NCBI RefSeq assembly: GCF_018885305.1
Contig: NZ_CP076544.1
Coordinates: forward strand, 496,001 to 560,000
DNA: 64,000 nucleotides
Source: Curtobacterium sp. L6-1
GTDB taxonomy: Bacteria > Actinomycetota > Actinomycetes > Actinomycetales > Microbacteriaceae
Direction: 5' to 3'
Part shown: positions 8,121 through 16,519 of the stretch, piece after piece
Layout: every line of letters begins with the position of its first letter
Numbering within the stretch: the stretch's first letter is position 1
Notes under the pieces: model-generated
What the model saw: the letters and a program-made list of their open reading frames with translations, nothing else
Databases searched by the model: none
What the model was told of the DNA's origin: nothing
Position numbers and translations under genes: made by a program

Positions 8121-9332
8121 TCAGGAGACGAGCTGCCGGCCCTCGGACAGCGTGACGAGTTCGTCGACGCCCGCGGGGGAGAGCGCGTACGCGATGGCCA
8201 GGGCGGCGGCCCCCTGCAGCGCGGCGATCGAACCGGCACGCGACTGCGCGATCACGAGGTGCTCGGTGGCGAGCGGCATCGAGCGGGAGTAGACGACCTC
8301 GCGGACGCCGGCCAGGAGGTGCTCCCCGGCCTGGGTGATCGACCCGCCGAGCGCGATCACCGACGGGTTCATGAGCGAGACGCAGGTCGCCAGGACCTCG
8401 CCGATGTCGCGCCCCGCCTGCCGGACGGCACCGATCGCGTCGAGGTCGGACCGGGCGACGAGGTCGATGACGTCCGCGCTGGTGTGCACGTCGTGTCCCT
8501 TGGCGCGGAGCGCGCGGGCGATCGCCGGACCGGAGGCGACGGCTTCCAGGCACCCGGTGTTGCCGCAGTGGCAGGGGACGTCGCCGGCCCGGGACACCCG
8601 CACGTGGCCGATGTCCCCGGCGGTGCCCTGCGCGCCGCGCTGCAGGCGACCCTCGGACACGATGCCGGAGCCGATGCCCGTGGCGACCTTGACGAACAAC
8701 AGGTGGTCGAGGTCCGGCCAGCCGTGCTGGCGTTCCCCGAGGGCGGCGATGTTCACGTCGTTGTCGACGAGGACGTGTGCCTGGACGTGCTGTCGGAGCC
8801 ACCCGGGGACGTCGAACCCGTCCCAGCCGGGCATGATCGGCGGGTTGGCGGGGCGTCCGGTGGAGAACTCGACCGGTCCGGGCAGGCCGATGCCGAAGGC
8901 GATGACGTCGTCACGGGCACGGCCGACCGCGTCGAGGAGCTCGTCGACGACGCCGATCAGCCACTGCAGCGTGGGGACGGGGCCGGCCGCGATGTCGATC
9001 CGTGCCTCGCGCGTGGACAGGGGCGTGCCGACCAGGTCCGTGACGGCGACGCGGCCGTGGGAGGCGCCGAGGTCGGCGGCCACGACGAGCCGAGCGGCGG
9101 GACGGAGGGCGATCTGCGCGGGCGGGCGACCACCGGTCGAGGCCGCGGTGTCGACGGCGCCGACGAGACCGACGTCGACGAGGGCGTCGAGGCGCACGCC
9201 GATGGTCGAGCGGGCCATCCCGGTGAGGGCGGCGAGCTCGCCACGGGTCCGCGGCACACCGTCACGCAGGATCTGGAAGAGCTCGCTCGTCCCGACCGGC
9301 GGCGACGTTGCCGTCCGAGTCATGTCGACCAT
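8121..9332 (-). CDS. ROK family transcriptional regulator (NagC/XylR type)
   Basis: About 403 aa: an N-terminal winged helix (TRGELAALTGMARSTIGVRLDALVDVGLV) joined to a ROK sugar-kinase-like domain. The ROK part has the Zn-binding cluster GDVPCHCGNTGCLEAVASG, the nucleotide-fold DLGASHGRVAVTDL and the LVDNDVNIAALGE motif. It should bind a sugar or sugar phosphate and repress the divergent sugar operon at 9474. The start could be ATG 9332 or 9323; an ATG 36 nt further upstream is unlikely. Confidence 0.88.
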   Translation of the reverse strand: MVDMTRTATSPPVGTSELFQILRDGVPRTRGELAALTGMARSTIGVRLDALVDVGLVGAVDTAASTGGRPPAQIALRPAARLVVAADLGASHGRVAVTDLVGTPLSTREARIDIAAGPVPTLQWLIGVVDELLDAVGRARDDVIAFGIGLPGPVEFSTGRPANPPIMPGWDGFDVPGWLRQHVQAHVLVDNDVNIAALGERQHGWPDLDHLLFVKVATGIGSGIVSEGRLQRGAQGTAGDIGHVRVSRAGDVPCHCGNTGCLEAVASGPAIARALRAKGHDVHTSADVIDLVARSDLDAIGAVRQAGRDIGEVLATCVSLMNPSVIALGGSITQAGEHLLAGVREVVYSRSMPLATEHLVIAQSRAGSIAALQGAAALAIAYALSPAGVDELVTLSEGRQLVS

Positions 9333-9399
9333 GGTCGGAGTGAACCACACATCCTCCGAGCCGCGCAACGAAGGTCGTCGAACCTCTTCTAACTTTTGC

Positions 9400-9428
9400 T
9401 TGACCGCCGACAGAAGCGCCCATAGTGT
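9400..9428 (+). promoter_or_regulatory. Canonical promoter of the sugar-uptake operon
   Basis: TTGACC (9400-9405), 17-nt spacer, TAGTGT (9423-9428). It sits in a locally AT-richer patch between the divergent ROK regulator and the operon, the natural place for a ROK operator. The first gene has an AGGAG Shine-Dalgarno at 9461-9465, so this transcript is leadered. Confidence 0.7.
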
Positions 9429-9473
9429 GACGATCGGTCAGAGAAGACCACGTCTCGATGAGGAGAACACCTG

Positions 9474-10220
9474 GTGACCCAACCGCTCTCGGTCCAGCTG
9501 TACACAGTGCGTGACGCACTGTCGGCGGACCTCCCCGGAACCCTGGCGACGATCGCCGACATCGGTTTCACGAACGTCGAGCTCTTCGGCTTCGTGGACC
9601 GCGCCGACGAGTACGCGGCCGCCCTGCAGCAGGCCGGTCTGGTCGCGCCGAGCGGGCACGCACGTCTCCTAGACGCCGGCGAGCAGGACCTCGAGCGCAT
9701 CCTCACCGCGAGCGTCACCGTGGGCCTCGGCACCCTCATCGACCCGCACGTGGACGAGACCCGCTGGACCACCCGCGAGGACGTCGAGGCGATCGCCCGA
9801 CAGTTCAACGACCTGGCCCCCCGCGCCGCCGACCACGGCCTGGTGCTCGGCTACCACAACCACGCGTTCGAGTTCTCGAACCGGATCGACGGCACCAGCG
9901 CGTTCGAGGTCTTCGCCGGGGCGCTCTCCGACGACGTCGTGCTCGAGCTCGACACCTACTGGGCGAAGGTCGGCGGTGACGATCCGGTGGCCGTCCTCGG
10001 TCGACTCGGCGAGCAGGTCCGCTTCCTGCACGTCAAGGACGGCGACGGATCGCACGACGACAAGCAGCAGGTCGCCGTCGGCCGCGGCGTCATGCCGGTC
10101 CGCGAGATCGTCGCGGCGGCGCCCCAGGCCCAGCAGGTCGTCGAGCTCGACGACCACGACGGCGACGTCGTGCAGGCCGTCCGCGACTCGTACGCCTTCC
10201 TCGAGGGAGCCCGCGCATGA
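9474..10220 (+). CDS. Sugar phosphate isomerase/epimerase (xylose-isomerase-like TIM barrel)
   Basis: A 248-aa AP-endonuclease-2/xylose-isomerase-like barrel. Typical features are SVQLYTVRDAL at strand 1, the LGYHNHAFEF segment with its metal-binding His region, VVLELDTYWAKVGG and VRFLHVKDGDG. Members isomerise or epimerise keto sugars and inositol derivatives. It is the first gene of the operon, overlaps the oxidoreductase gene by 4 nt and starts with GTG behind AGGAG. The likely role is processing an imported sugar or inositol-like compound; the substrate is unknown. Confidence 0.85.
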   Translation: MTQPLSVQLYTVRDALSADLPGTLATIADIGFTNVELFGFVDRADEYAAALQQAGLVAPSGHARLLDAGEQDLERILTASVTVGLGTLIDPHVDETRWTTREDVEAIARQFNDLAPRAADHGLVLGYHNHAFEFSNRIDGTSAFEVFAGALSDDVVLELDTYWAKVGGDDPVAVLGRLGEQVRFLHVKDGDGSHDDKQQVAVGRGVMPVREIVAAAPQAQQVVELDDHDGDVVQAVRDSYAFLEGARA

Positions 10221-11368
10221 CCACCACCGACAGCACCACCACCGACAGCACCACCACCGGCGCCCGCACCGGTCGGGTCGGCGTCGGGGTGATCGGCGCC
10301 GGGGTCATCTCGGACCAGTACCTCTCCAACCTCACGGTCTTCCCGGACATCGAGGTCCTCTTCATCGCCGACATCGACCTCGAGCGCGCCGCCGCCCAGG
10401 CCGAGAAGTGGGGCGTCCCCGGCTCCGGCACGGTCGACGAGCTCCTCGCGATCGACGCGGTCGAGATCGTCGTCAACCTGACCATCCCCGCCGCCCACGT
10501 CGAGGTCGCGCTGCAGGCCCTCGCCGCCGGCAAGCACGTCTGGGGCGAGAAGCCCTACGCCCTCGACCGGGAGAGCGCAGCGCAGCTGCGCGACGCCGCG
10601 GTCGCGGCCGGCCGCACCGTCTCGGTCGCACCCGACACGTTCCTCGGGGCGGGCCTCCAGACCGCACTCCGCACCATCCGCGACGGCCGCATCGGCACGC
10701 CGCTCAACGGACTGACCCTGTTCCAGAGCCCCGGCCCGGAGTCCTGGCACCCGAGCCCCGAGTTCCTCTTCGCCCACGGCGCCGGCCCGCTCTTCGACAT
10801 CGGCCCGTACTACATCACGACCCTCGTGCAGGCGTTCGGTCCGGTCGCGAAGGTCACCGCGACCGCGTCGCGGTCGCGAGCGACGCGCACGATTGGCTCC
10901 GGCCCCAAGGCGGGCACCGAGTTCCCGGTCGAGGTGCCGACGAACCACTCCGCGCTCCTGCAGTTCGAGGGCGGCGGGAGCGCGCAGAGCGTGTTCTCGT
11001 TCGAGTCCGACCGGGGCCGCACCGGCTTCGTCGAGATCGCCGGCGAGACCGGCACGGTCGTCTTCCCCGACCCCAACGACTTCGACGGCGACACCGCGCT
11101 CTACGCGCTGGGCGCCGACGAGCCCGAGACGATCCCCGCCGTCGGGTCCACGTACACGCGGGGGACGGGCGTGGTCGACCTGGCCCGCTCCCTCCGCGCC
11201 GGCGAGGAGAACCGGGTCCCCGGTTCGCTCGCCTTCCACGTCCTCGACGTGATGGTCTCCATCGCCGAGGCAGCCGAACGTGGTGAGACGGTGCTCGTGG
11301 AGAGCACCGTGGCACCCTCCCCGACCCTCCCCGAGGGCTGGGACCCCGCGGCGCAGACCCTGTCCTGA
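10217..11368 (+). CDS. Gfo/Idh/MocA family NAD(P)-dependent oxidoreductase
   Basis: A 383-aa sugar/inositol dehydrogenase-type protein. The N-terminal Rossmann fold has GVGVIGAGVISDQYL and IEVLFIADID; the conserved GKHVWGEKPYALD supplies the E-K-P catalytic lysine. The C-terminal alpha/beta domain holds GPLFDIGPYYI with the conserved D and Y region. The N-terminus has a Thr/Ser-rich repeat (TTTDSTTTDSTTT). It is coupled to the upstream isomerase by ATGA overlap. The pair resembles catabolic modules for uncommon sugars. Confidence 0.88.
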   Translation: MTTTDSTTTDSTTTGARTGRVGVGVIGAGVISDQYLSNLTVFPDIEVLFIADIDLERAAAQAEKWGVPGSGTVDELLAIDAVEIVVNLTIPAAHVEVALQALAAGKHVWGEKPYALDRESAAQLRDAAVAAGRTVSVAPDTFLGAGLQTALRTIRDGRIGTPLNGLTLFQSPGPESWHPSPEFLFAHGAGPLFDIGPYYITTLVQAFGPVAKVTATASRSRATRTIGSGPKAGTEFPVEVPTNHSALLQFEGGGSAQSVFSFESDRGRTGFVEIAGETGTVVFPDPNDFDGDTALYALGADEPETIPAVGSTYTRGTGVVDLARSLRAGEENRVPGSLAFHVLDVMVSIAEAAERGETVLVESTVAPSPTLPEGWDPAAQTLS

Positions 11369-11462
11369 CCACTCCCGTGGCCTGACCGGACCTGCCCGTC
11401 CCACACAGCAGCACCCAGCACCACCTTCCCGCACCATCTCAACGACGAGAAAGTAGAGAGTC

Positions 11463-12764
11463 ATGCGCACTGCCATCCGCGCACTGGCCATCACCGCGGC
11501 CGCGGCACTCACCGTGTCCGGCCTCGCAGCCTGCTCCTCCGGGTCCTCCGGCGCATCCGGCGACCCGAAGACGCTCACCTACTGGGCGTCGAACCAGGGC
11601 ACGTCCCTGCAGAACGACAAGGAGGTGCTGACGCCCGTCCTCGAGAAGTTCACCAAGGAGACCGGCATCAAGGTCGACCTCCAGGTCATCGGCTGGAACG
11701 ACCTCCAGACGAAGATCCAGACCGCCGTCACCTCGGGCCAGGGCCCGGACGTCGTCAACATCGGCAACACCTGGGCGACGTCGCTGCAGGCCACCGGCGC
11801 CTTCCAGGAGTTCGGTGACGCCGAGATGAAGGCGATCGGCGGTGCGGACAAGTTCGGCAAGGTCCCGCTGTCGACCGGTGGTGCGCCCGGCAAGACCGTC
11901 ACGAGTGTCCCGCTCTACGGCCTCGCCTACGGCCTGTTCTACAACAAGGCCATGCTCAAGGACGCCGGTGTCGAGCCGCCCACCACGTGGGAGGAACTGA
12001 CCGAGGCAGCGAAGAAGCTCACCACCGACGGCAAGTACGGCTTCAGCCTCGCCGGTGGGTCCTACACGGAGAACGCACACTTCGCGTTCATCAACTCGGC
12101 GCAGAACGGCGGCGAGTGGTTCGACGGCGACGGCAAGCCGACCTTCACCTCGAAGGCGAACGTCGACGGCATCAAGCGCTACATCGACCTGATGCAGGAG
12201 ACGAAGGCCGCCAACCCGTCGAACGCTCAGTACGACAACGCGAACCAGTCGGTCGCGGACTTCGCGAACAAGAAGGCCGCGATGATCCTCAACCAGAACA
12301 ACGCGAACACGACCATCGAGTCGCTCGGCATGAAGTCCGACGAGTTCGGCGTCGTGCCGCTGCCCGCCCCGACCGGTGGCGAGCAGATCGCGAGCTTCCC
12401 GGCCGGCATCAACCTGTCGATCTTCAAGAACACGAAGAACAAGGACGGCGCGCTCAAGTTCGTCAAGTACATGACGAGCACGGACACGCAGGCCACGCTC
12501 GACAAGCCGTACTCGGCCCTGCCGGTGCTCGCCGCCGCTGCCGACTCGGTCACCGACGAGCAGACCAAGACGTTCCTCGACATCTACAACAACAAGGCGA
12601 AGCCGCTCCCGCTGGTGCCCGCCGAGGACCAGTTCGAGTCCACGGTCGGCAAGGCGATGAACGAGATGTTCGCCAAGATCGCCACGGGTTCGACGGTGTC
12701 CGACAAGGACATCAAGGACGCGCTGCAGACGGCTCAGGACCAGGTCTCCCAGGCCGCTGGTTGA
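11463..12764 (+). CDS. ABC transporter sugar-binding lipoprotein (CUT1 family)
   Basis: A 433-aa extracellular solute-binding protein family 1 member. An N-terminal signal ends in lipobox LAAC with the lipidated Cys at residue 24, then a Ser/Gly linker. Further features include LTYWASNQGTS, VTSGQGPDVVNIGNTWA and VPLYGLAYGLFYNKAML, as in MalE/UgpB proteins. It would deliver an oligo- or monosaccharide to the two permeases downstream. An AAAGTAGAGAG purine stretch precedes the ATG. A strong intercistronic hairpin follows, suggesting differential expression over the permeases. Confidence 0.92.
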   Translation: MRTAIRALAITAAAALTVSGLAACSSGSSGASGDPKTLTYWASNQGTSLQNDKEVLTPVLEKFTKETGIKVDLQVIGWNDLQTKIQTAVTSGQGPDVVNIGNTWATSLQATGAFQEFGDAEMKAIGGADKFGKVPLSTGGAPGKTVTSVPLYGLAYGLFYNKAMLKDAGVEPPTTWEELTEAAKKLTTDGKYGFSLAGGSYTENAHFAFINSAQNGGEWFDGDGKPTFTSKANVDGIKRYIDLMQETKAANPSNAQYDNANQSVADFANKKAAMILNQNNANTTIESLGMKSDEFGVVPLPAPTGGEQIASFPAGINLSIFKNTKNKDGALKFVKYMTSTDTQATLDKPYSALPVLAAAADSVTDEQTKTFLDIYNNKAKPLPLVPAEDQFESTVGKAMNEMFAKIATGSTVSDKDIKDALQTAQDQVSQAAG

Positions 12765-12770
12765 CCCGAC

Positions 12771-12812
12771 GGGAGGCCCGGCCGCGTCCGACAGGACGCG
12801 TCCGGGCCTCCC
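12771..12812 (+). terminator. Intercistronic hairpin after the binding-protein gene
   Basis: Outer arms 12771-12781 and 12802-12812 (11 bp) enclose an inner 7-bp stem (12783-12789 with 12794-12800). It lies between binding protein and permease genes, where partial termination or 3'-end protection commonly gives more binding protein than permease. Confidence 0.65.
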
Positions 12813-12856
12813 GCCCCACTTCTCGAACCCCCTCCACCCAGCCGAAAGGCCTGCCC

Positions 12857-13852
12857 ATGTCCACGTCGGTCCTGCCAGAATCCGAGGCCATCGACCTGAC
12901 GCACACCAAGGCGCCGACCCTGTCCGGGCCGCCGCCGCGGGGGAAGCGTCGCATCCAGTGGCTGCCGTACGCGCTCGTCGGTCCCGCGATCCTCTTCGAG
13001 CTGCTCATCCACATCGTGCCGATGCTCGTCGGCATCTGGATCAGCTTCGTGCAGCTCACCAAGTACTTCATCGCGAACTGGGGCGCTGCGCCGTTCGCGG
13101 GTCTGCGGAACTACTCCGTCGCGGTGGACTTCGACCAGGCCATCGGTCGTGGGCTGCTCAACTCGTTCCTCATCACGTGCGCGTTCACGATCCTCGTCGT
13201 GGGGCTGTCGTGGGCGTTCGGCATGGCCGCCGCGGTCGCACTGCAGAAGCCGTTCGCCGGTCGCGGTCTCTTCCGCACCCTGTTCCTCGTGCCCTACGCG
13301 CTGCCGATGTACGCGGGCGTCATCACGTGGAAGTTCATGTTCCAGCGTGACTCCGGCGCACTCAACCACATCCTCGTCGACCAACTCCACCTGTTCGGCG
13401 ACAACGCCCCGTTCTGGCTCATCGGCAACAACGCCTTCGTGGCCGTCGTCGTCGTGGCGATCTGGAAGACCTGGCCGTTCGCGTTCCTCATGCTCATGGC
13501 GGGCCTGCAGTCCGTGCCGGCCGACGTGTACGAGGCCGCCTCGGTCGACGGCGCCAAGCCCTTCCGCCAGTGGCGCTCGATCACGCTGCCGATGGTCCGC
13601 CCGGTGAACGTCACGCTCGTGCTCGTGATGTTCCTGTGGACGTTCAACGACTTCAACACGCCGTTCGTGCTGTTCGGGTCGACCGCGCAGCCGCCCGCCG
13701 CGGACCTGCTGAGCTTCCACATCTACAACGCGTCGTTCATCACCTGGAACTTCGGCTCCGGGGCCGCGATGAGCGTGCTGCTCCTCGTCTTCCTGCTCAT
13801 CGTGACCGGCATCTACCTGGCCGTCACCAACCGGAGGTCCGTCCGTGCGTGA
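12857..13852 (+). CDS. Sugar ABC transporter permease (MalF/UgpA type)
   Basis: A 331-aa inner-membrane permease with six predicted transmembrane segments. It carries the EAA loop (VYEAASVDGAKPFRQWRSITLPMV) that docks to the ATPase. A cytoplasmic Pro/basic N-terminus of about 40 residues precedes the first segment. The start ATG at 12857 follows CGAAAGGC. It overlaps the next permease gene by 8 nt. No ATPase gene is in the operon, so a shared MsiK-like ATPase encoded elsewhere is inferred. Confidence 0.92.
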   Translation: MSTSVLPESEAIDLTHTKAPTLSGPPPRGKRRIQWLPYALVGPAILFELLIHIVPMLVGIWISFVQLTKYFIANWGAAPFAGLRNYSVAVDFDQAIGRGLLNSFLITCAFTILVVGLSWAFGMAAAVALQKPFAGRGLFRTLFLVPYALPMYAGVITWKFMFQRDSGALNHILVDQLHLFGDNAPFWLIGNNAFVAVVVVAIWKTWPFAFLMLMAGLQSVPADVYEAASVDGAKPFRQWRSITLPMVRPVNVTLVLVMFLWTFNDFNTPFVLFGSTAQPPAADLLSFHIYNASFITWNFGSGAAMSVLLLVFLLIVTGIYLAVTNRRSVRA

Positions 13853-14684
13853 AACAGTGGGCGCCAAGTCCTTCAAGGTCATCGTCCTCGTGCTGCTCAC
13901 CGTCTTCACGGTGGTGCCGCTCTACGTGATGGTCACCACGGCGATCAAGCCGCTCGGTGACGTGCAGAACGACTTCTCGTGGATCCCGACGAACATCACC
14001 ATCCAGCCGTTCATCGACATGTGGACGACGGTGCCGCTCGCGCAGTACTTCGTGAACTCGCTCGTCGTCTGCACGGTCGCCACGGTGTTCTCGCTGATCA
14101 TCGCGACGTTCGCCGCCTACGCGGTGTCGCGCTGGAACTTCAAGGGCAAGAGCGCCTTCACCACGACGGTGCTCTCCACGCAGATGTTCCCCGGCGTGCT
14201 GTTCCTGCTGCCGCTGTTCCTCATCTTCACGAACCTCGGCAACTCGCTCGGCATCCAGCTCGTCGGCAGCTGGCTCGGCCTCATCATCACGTACCTGACC
14301 TTCACGCTGCCGTTCTCGATCTGGATGCTCGCGGGCTACTTCGAGACCATCCCGCGTGAACTCGACGAGGCCGCGATGGTGGACGGCTCCGGCCCGATGG
14401 GCGCACTGTTCCGGATCATCCTGCCGTCGGCCCGCCCGGGTCTCGTGGCGGTCGGCATCTACTCGTTCATGACGGCCTGGGGCGAGGTCCTCTTCGCCTC
14501 CGTCATGACGAACGGGCTCGGGTCGACGCTCGCGGTGGGTCTGCAGCAGTACTCGACGCAGACGAACGTGTACTGGAACCAGATCATGGCCGCGTCGCTG
14601 GTCGTGTCGATCCCGGTGGTCATCGCGTTCCTCGTGGTCCAGCGTCAGTTCGTCGCCGGCCTCACCGCCGGCGCGGTGAAGTAG
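13845..14684 (+). CDS. Sugar ABC transporter permease (MalG/UgpE type)
   Basis: A 279-aa permease with about six transmembrane segments and the EAA motif (ELDEAAMVDGSGPMGALFRIILP). It follows the MalF-type gene with an 8-nt overlap, so translation is coupled. GTG start. It forms the heterodimeric channel of the CUT1 importer with the upstream protein. It is the last gene of the operon; a 14-bp hairpin follows. Confidence 0.92.
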   Translation: MRETVGAKSFKVIVLVLLTVFTVVPLYVMVTTAIKPLGDVQNDFSWIPTNITIQPFIDMWTTVPLAQYFVNSLVVCTVATVFSLIIATFAAYAVSRWNFKGKSAFTTTVLSTQMFPGVLFLLPLFLIFTNLGNSLGIQLVGSWLGLIITYLTFTLPFSIWMLAGYFETIPRELDEAAMVDGSGPMGALFRIILPSARPGLVAVGIYSFMTAWGEVLFASVMTNGLGSTLAVGLQQYSTQTNVYWNQIMAASLVVSIPVVIAFLVVQRQFVAGLTAGAVK

Positions 14685-14720
14685 CCGCGACACCCTGACG
14701 GGAGGCTCCCCGACGGTCAC

Positions 14721-14752
14721 GACCGGTCCGACGCAGGCGCGTCGGACCGGTC
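14721..14752 (+). terminator. Terminator hairpin of the sugar operon
   Basis: A 14-bp perfect inverted repeat (14721-14734 and 14739-14752) with a 4-nt loop, 36 nt after the last permease gene. No T-run. Confidence 0.72.
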
Positions 14753-14835
14753 CCGGCCGTTGTGGGCCCAGGTGCGGGTCCGACCCGCACCGCGCCTCCC
14801 GTCCGTGTCCGCCGACCAGACGACAGGATGGACGC

Positions 14836-15780
14836 ATGACCGAGACCCGCGGGCGGCAGCTGCTGCCCGGACAGACCAGCCGCGTGCACGTGTACGACGT
14901 CGGGGGACGCGCCGCCCGGCTCGTGTTCGCGTCCCGCTCGGTGCTCGTCGAGGCGCCGAACGTCCTGGACGCCGACACCCTCGTCCTGAACGCCGACGGC
15001 GACCTCTGGCTGCTGCCGGTGCCGGAGGCGGGCACGGTCCTCGACGAGACCGCCCTCGTGCCGGTCCCGATGGCGGGTGTCCCCGAGATCAACAACGACC
15101 ACGTGCTCGACCCGTCGGGGGAGTCGGTCGTCGTGAGCGGCCGTGACGGCGAGCTCTACCGGGTGCCGCTGCCCGACGGCGGCACCGGGACCCGGATCAC
15201 CGACACGGCCGCCGCGCTGCCGGTCGTGCGGAAGTACTACCTGCACGGCATCGCGCCCGACGGGTCGGCCCTCGCGGCGATCGTCGGCGAGCGGTCGGAG
15301 CAGGGCGTCTGGACGACCGACGTCGCCCTCGTGGACCCGGCGACCGGTGCGACCACCTTCACCACCCGCGACGAGCACCCCGACGACGGGTGCTCGTGGA
15401 CCCCGGACGGCGGTGCCCTGCTGTTCAACACCGAGCGCTTCACGCCGGGGACGGCGCAGCTCGCGACGCTGCGGACCGGGTCGGACACGCCCGTGCAGGT
15501 CACCGCGGACGAGCGGGTGAACTGGTTCCCGCACGTCTCCCCGGACGGCGCGCACCTGCTCTACCTGTCGTACGAGCCCGGCGTGCAGGGCCACCCCGCC
15601 GACCACCGCGTGGAGCTCCGGCTGCTGCCGGGCTCGCTCGCCCGGGGCGCCCGGATCGCCGTCCTGCCCGAGACCCTGGTCGCGCTCGACGGCGGGCAGG
15701 GGACGGTCAACGTGCCGCCGTGGGCCCCGGACTCGTCGTGGTTCGCGTACTGCGACTACCCGGTCACCGAGCCGGGCTAG
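14836..15780 (+). CDS. TolB-like beta-propeller (PD40 repeat) protein
   Basis: A 314-aa protein with WD40-like PD40 repeats. Examples are YYLHGIAPDGSALAAIVGE, DGCSWTPDGGALLFNTERF and VNWFPHVSPDGAHLLYLSYE, the last two being PD40-type. There is no signal peptide, so it appears cytoplasmic, unlike periplasmic TolB. Homologues are often annotated as biopolymer transporter TolB or oligogalacturonate lyase-like. It starts just downstream of the sugar operon terminator; a link to carbohydrate metabolism is possible but unproven. A CAGGAT -10-like hexamer lies 6 nt before the ATG. Confidence 0.7.
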   Translation: MTETRGRQLLPGQTSRVHVYDVGGRAARLVFASRSVLVEAPNVLDADTLVLNADGDLWLLPVPEAGTVLDETALVPVPMAGVPEINNDHVLDPSGESVVVSGRDGELYRVPLPDGGTGTRITDTAAALPVVRKYYLHGIAPDGSALAAIVGERSEQGVWTTDVALVDPATGATTFTTRDEHPDDGCSWTPDGGALLFNTERFTPGTAQLATLRTGSDTPVQVTADERVNWFPHVSPDGAHLLYLSYEPGVQGHPADHRVELRLLPGSLARGARIAVLPETLVALDGGQGTVNVPPWAPDSSWFAYCDYPVTEPG

Positions 15781-15793
15781 CCGACCGGTCCGG

Positions 15794-16519
15794 TCAGGAC
15801 GCGTCGCCGTAGGTCCGGCGCAGGTGCTCGGCGTACCCGCCGGGCGTCCGCCCGTCGAAGCGACCGCTCGTCACGACCGGGAGGCCCGTGGTCGCGTCCA
15901 CCCGCAGCCCCAGCGCCCGGGCGCGCGCCACCAGACGGACGTCCTCGTGCTCCCGCACCGGGTCGAAGCCGCCGACGGCCCGGTACGCGTCGGCCCGGAC
16001 ACCGAGGTTCGCGCCGTGCACGTGGCCGAGCGTCGCGCCCGGCGGGTGGCTCGCCTGCCACCGGGCGAGCACGACCGGGTCGAGGTCCTCGGGGTCGGGC
16101 ACGACGGCGCCGACGAGCACGTGGGCACCGGCGGCCAGGGCGTCGGCCTGCTGCACGAGCCAGCCGGGGGCCACCCGTGAGTCGGCGTCGGTGTGCGCGA
16201 GCCACCGGTGCTCGAGCGCGGTGTCGTCCCCGACGTCGCGGGCCAGCGCGTGGGCGGCGCCGAGGGACCGCGCTCGACCGACCCCGACGTGGTCGGTCGC
16301 GAGCGCGTCGAGCCACGCGGACGTCCCGGCCCGGGCGGCGGCGTGCACGAGGAGCGGGGTGTCGTCGGTGCAGCCGTCCAGGACGACCGTGACGTGTGCC
16401 CGCGTGCCCGGTCGCTCGTGGTGCAGGACTGTGACGGCGGTGGCCAGCGCCTCCAGGCAGGCGCCGATGCGGTCCGCTTCGTCGTGTGCGGGCACGACGA
16501 CGTCGAGGCGGGTCGTCAC
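15794..16519 (-). CDS. Family 2 glycosyltransferase
   Basis: A 241-aa GT-A fold enzyme. The N-terminus has LDVVVPAHDEADRIGACLEAL, then VTVVLDGCTDDT and a DxD-like HTDADSRVAPGWL. C-terminal segments include VHGANLGVRADAYRAVGGFDPV and the catalytic-base region REHEDVRLVARA. There are no transmembrane helices. The GTG start overlaps the stop of the deacetylase/methyltransferase gene by 4 nt, making it the third gene of a coupled cassette. The likely role is transfer of a sugar to the cassette's product; donor and acceptor are unknown. Confidence 0.85.
   Translation of the reverse strand: MTTRLDVVVPAHDEADRIGACLEALATAVTVLHHERPGTRAHVTVVLDGCTDDTPLLVHAAARAGTSAWLDALATDHVGVGRARSLGAAHALARDVGDDTALEHRWLAHTDADSRVAPGWLVQQADALAAGAHVLVGAVVPDPEDLDPVVLARWQASHPPGATLGHVHGANLGVRADAYRAVGGFDPVREHEDVRLVARARALGLRVDATTGLPVVTSGRFDGRTPGGYAEHLRRTYGDAS

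Noticed and set aside
9429..9444. GlxR/CRP-like site near the sugar operon start
   Set aside because: TGTGA is present but the second half-site does not align with the TGTGA-N6-TCACA spacing.
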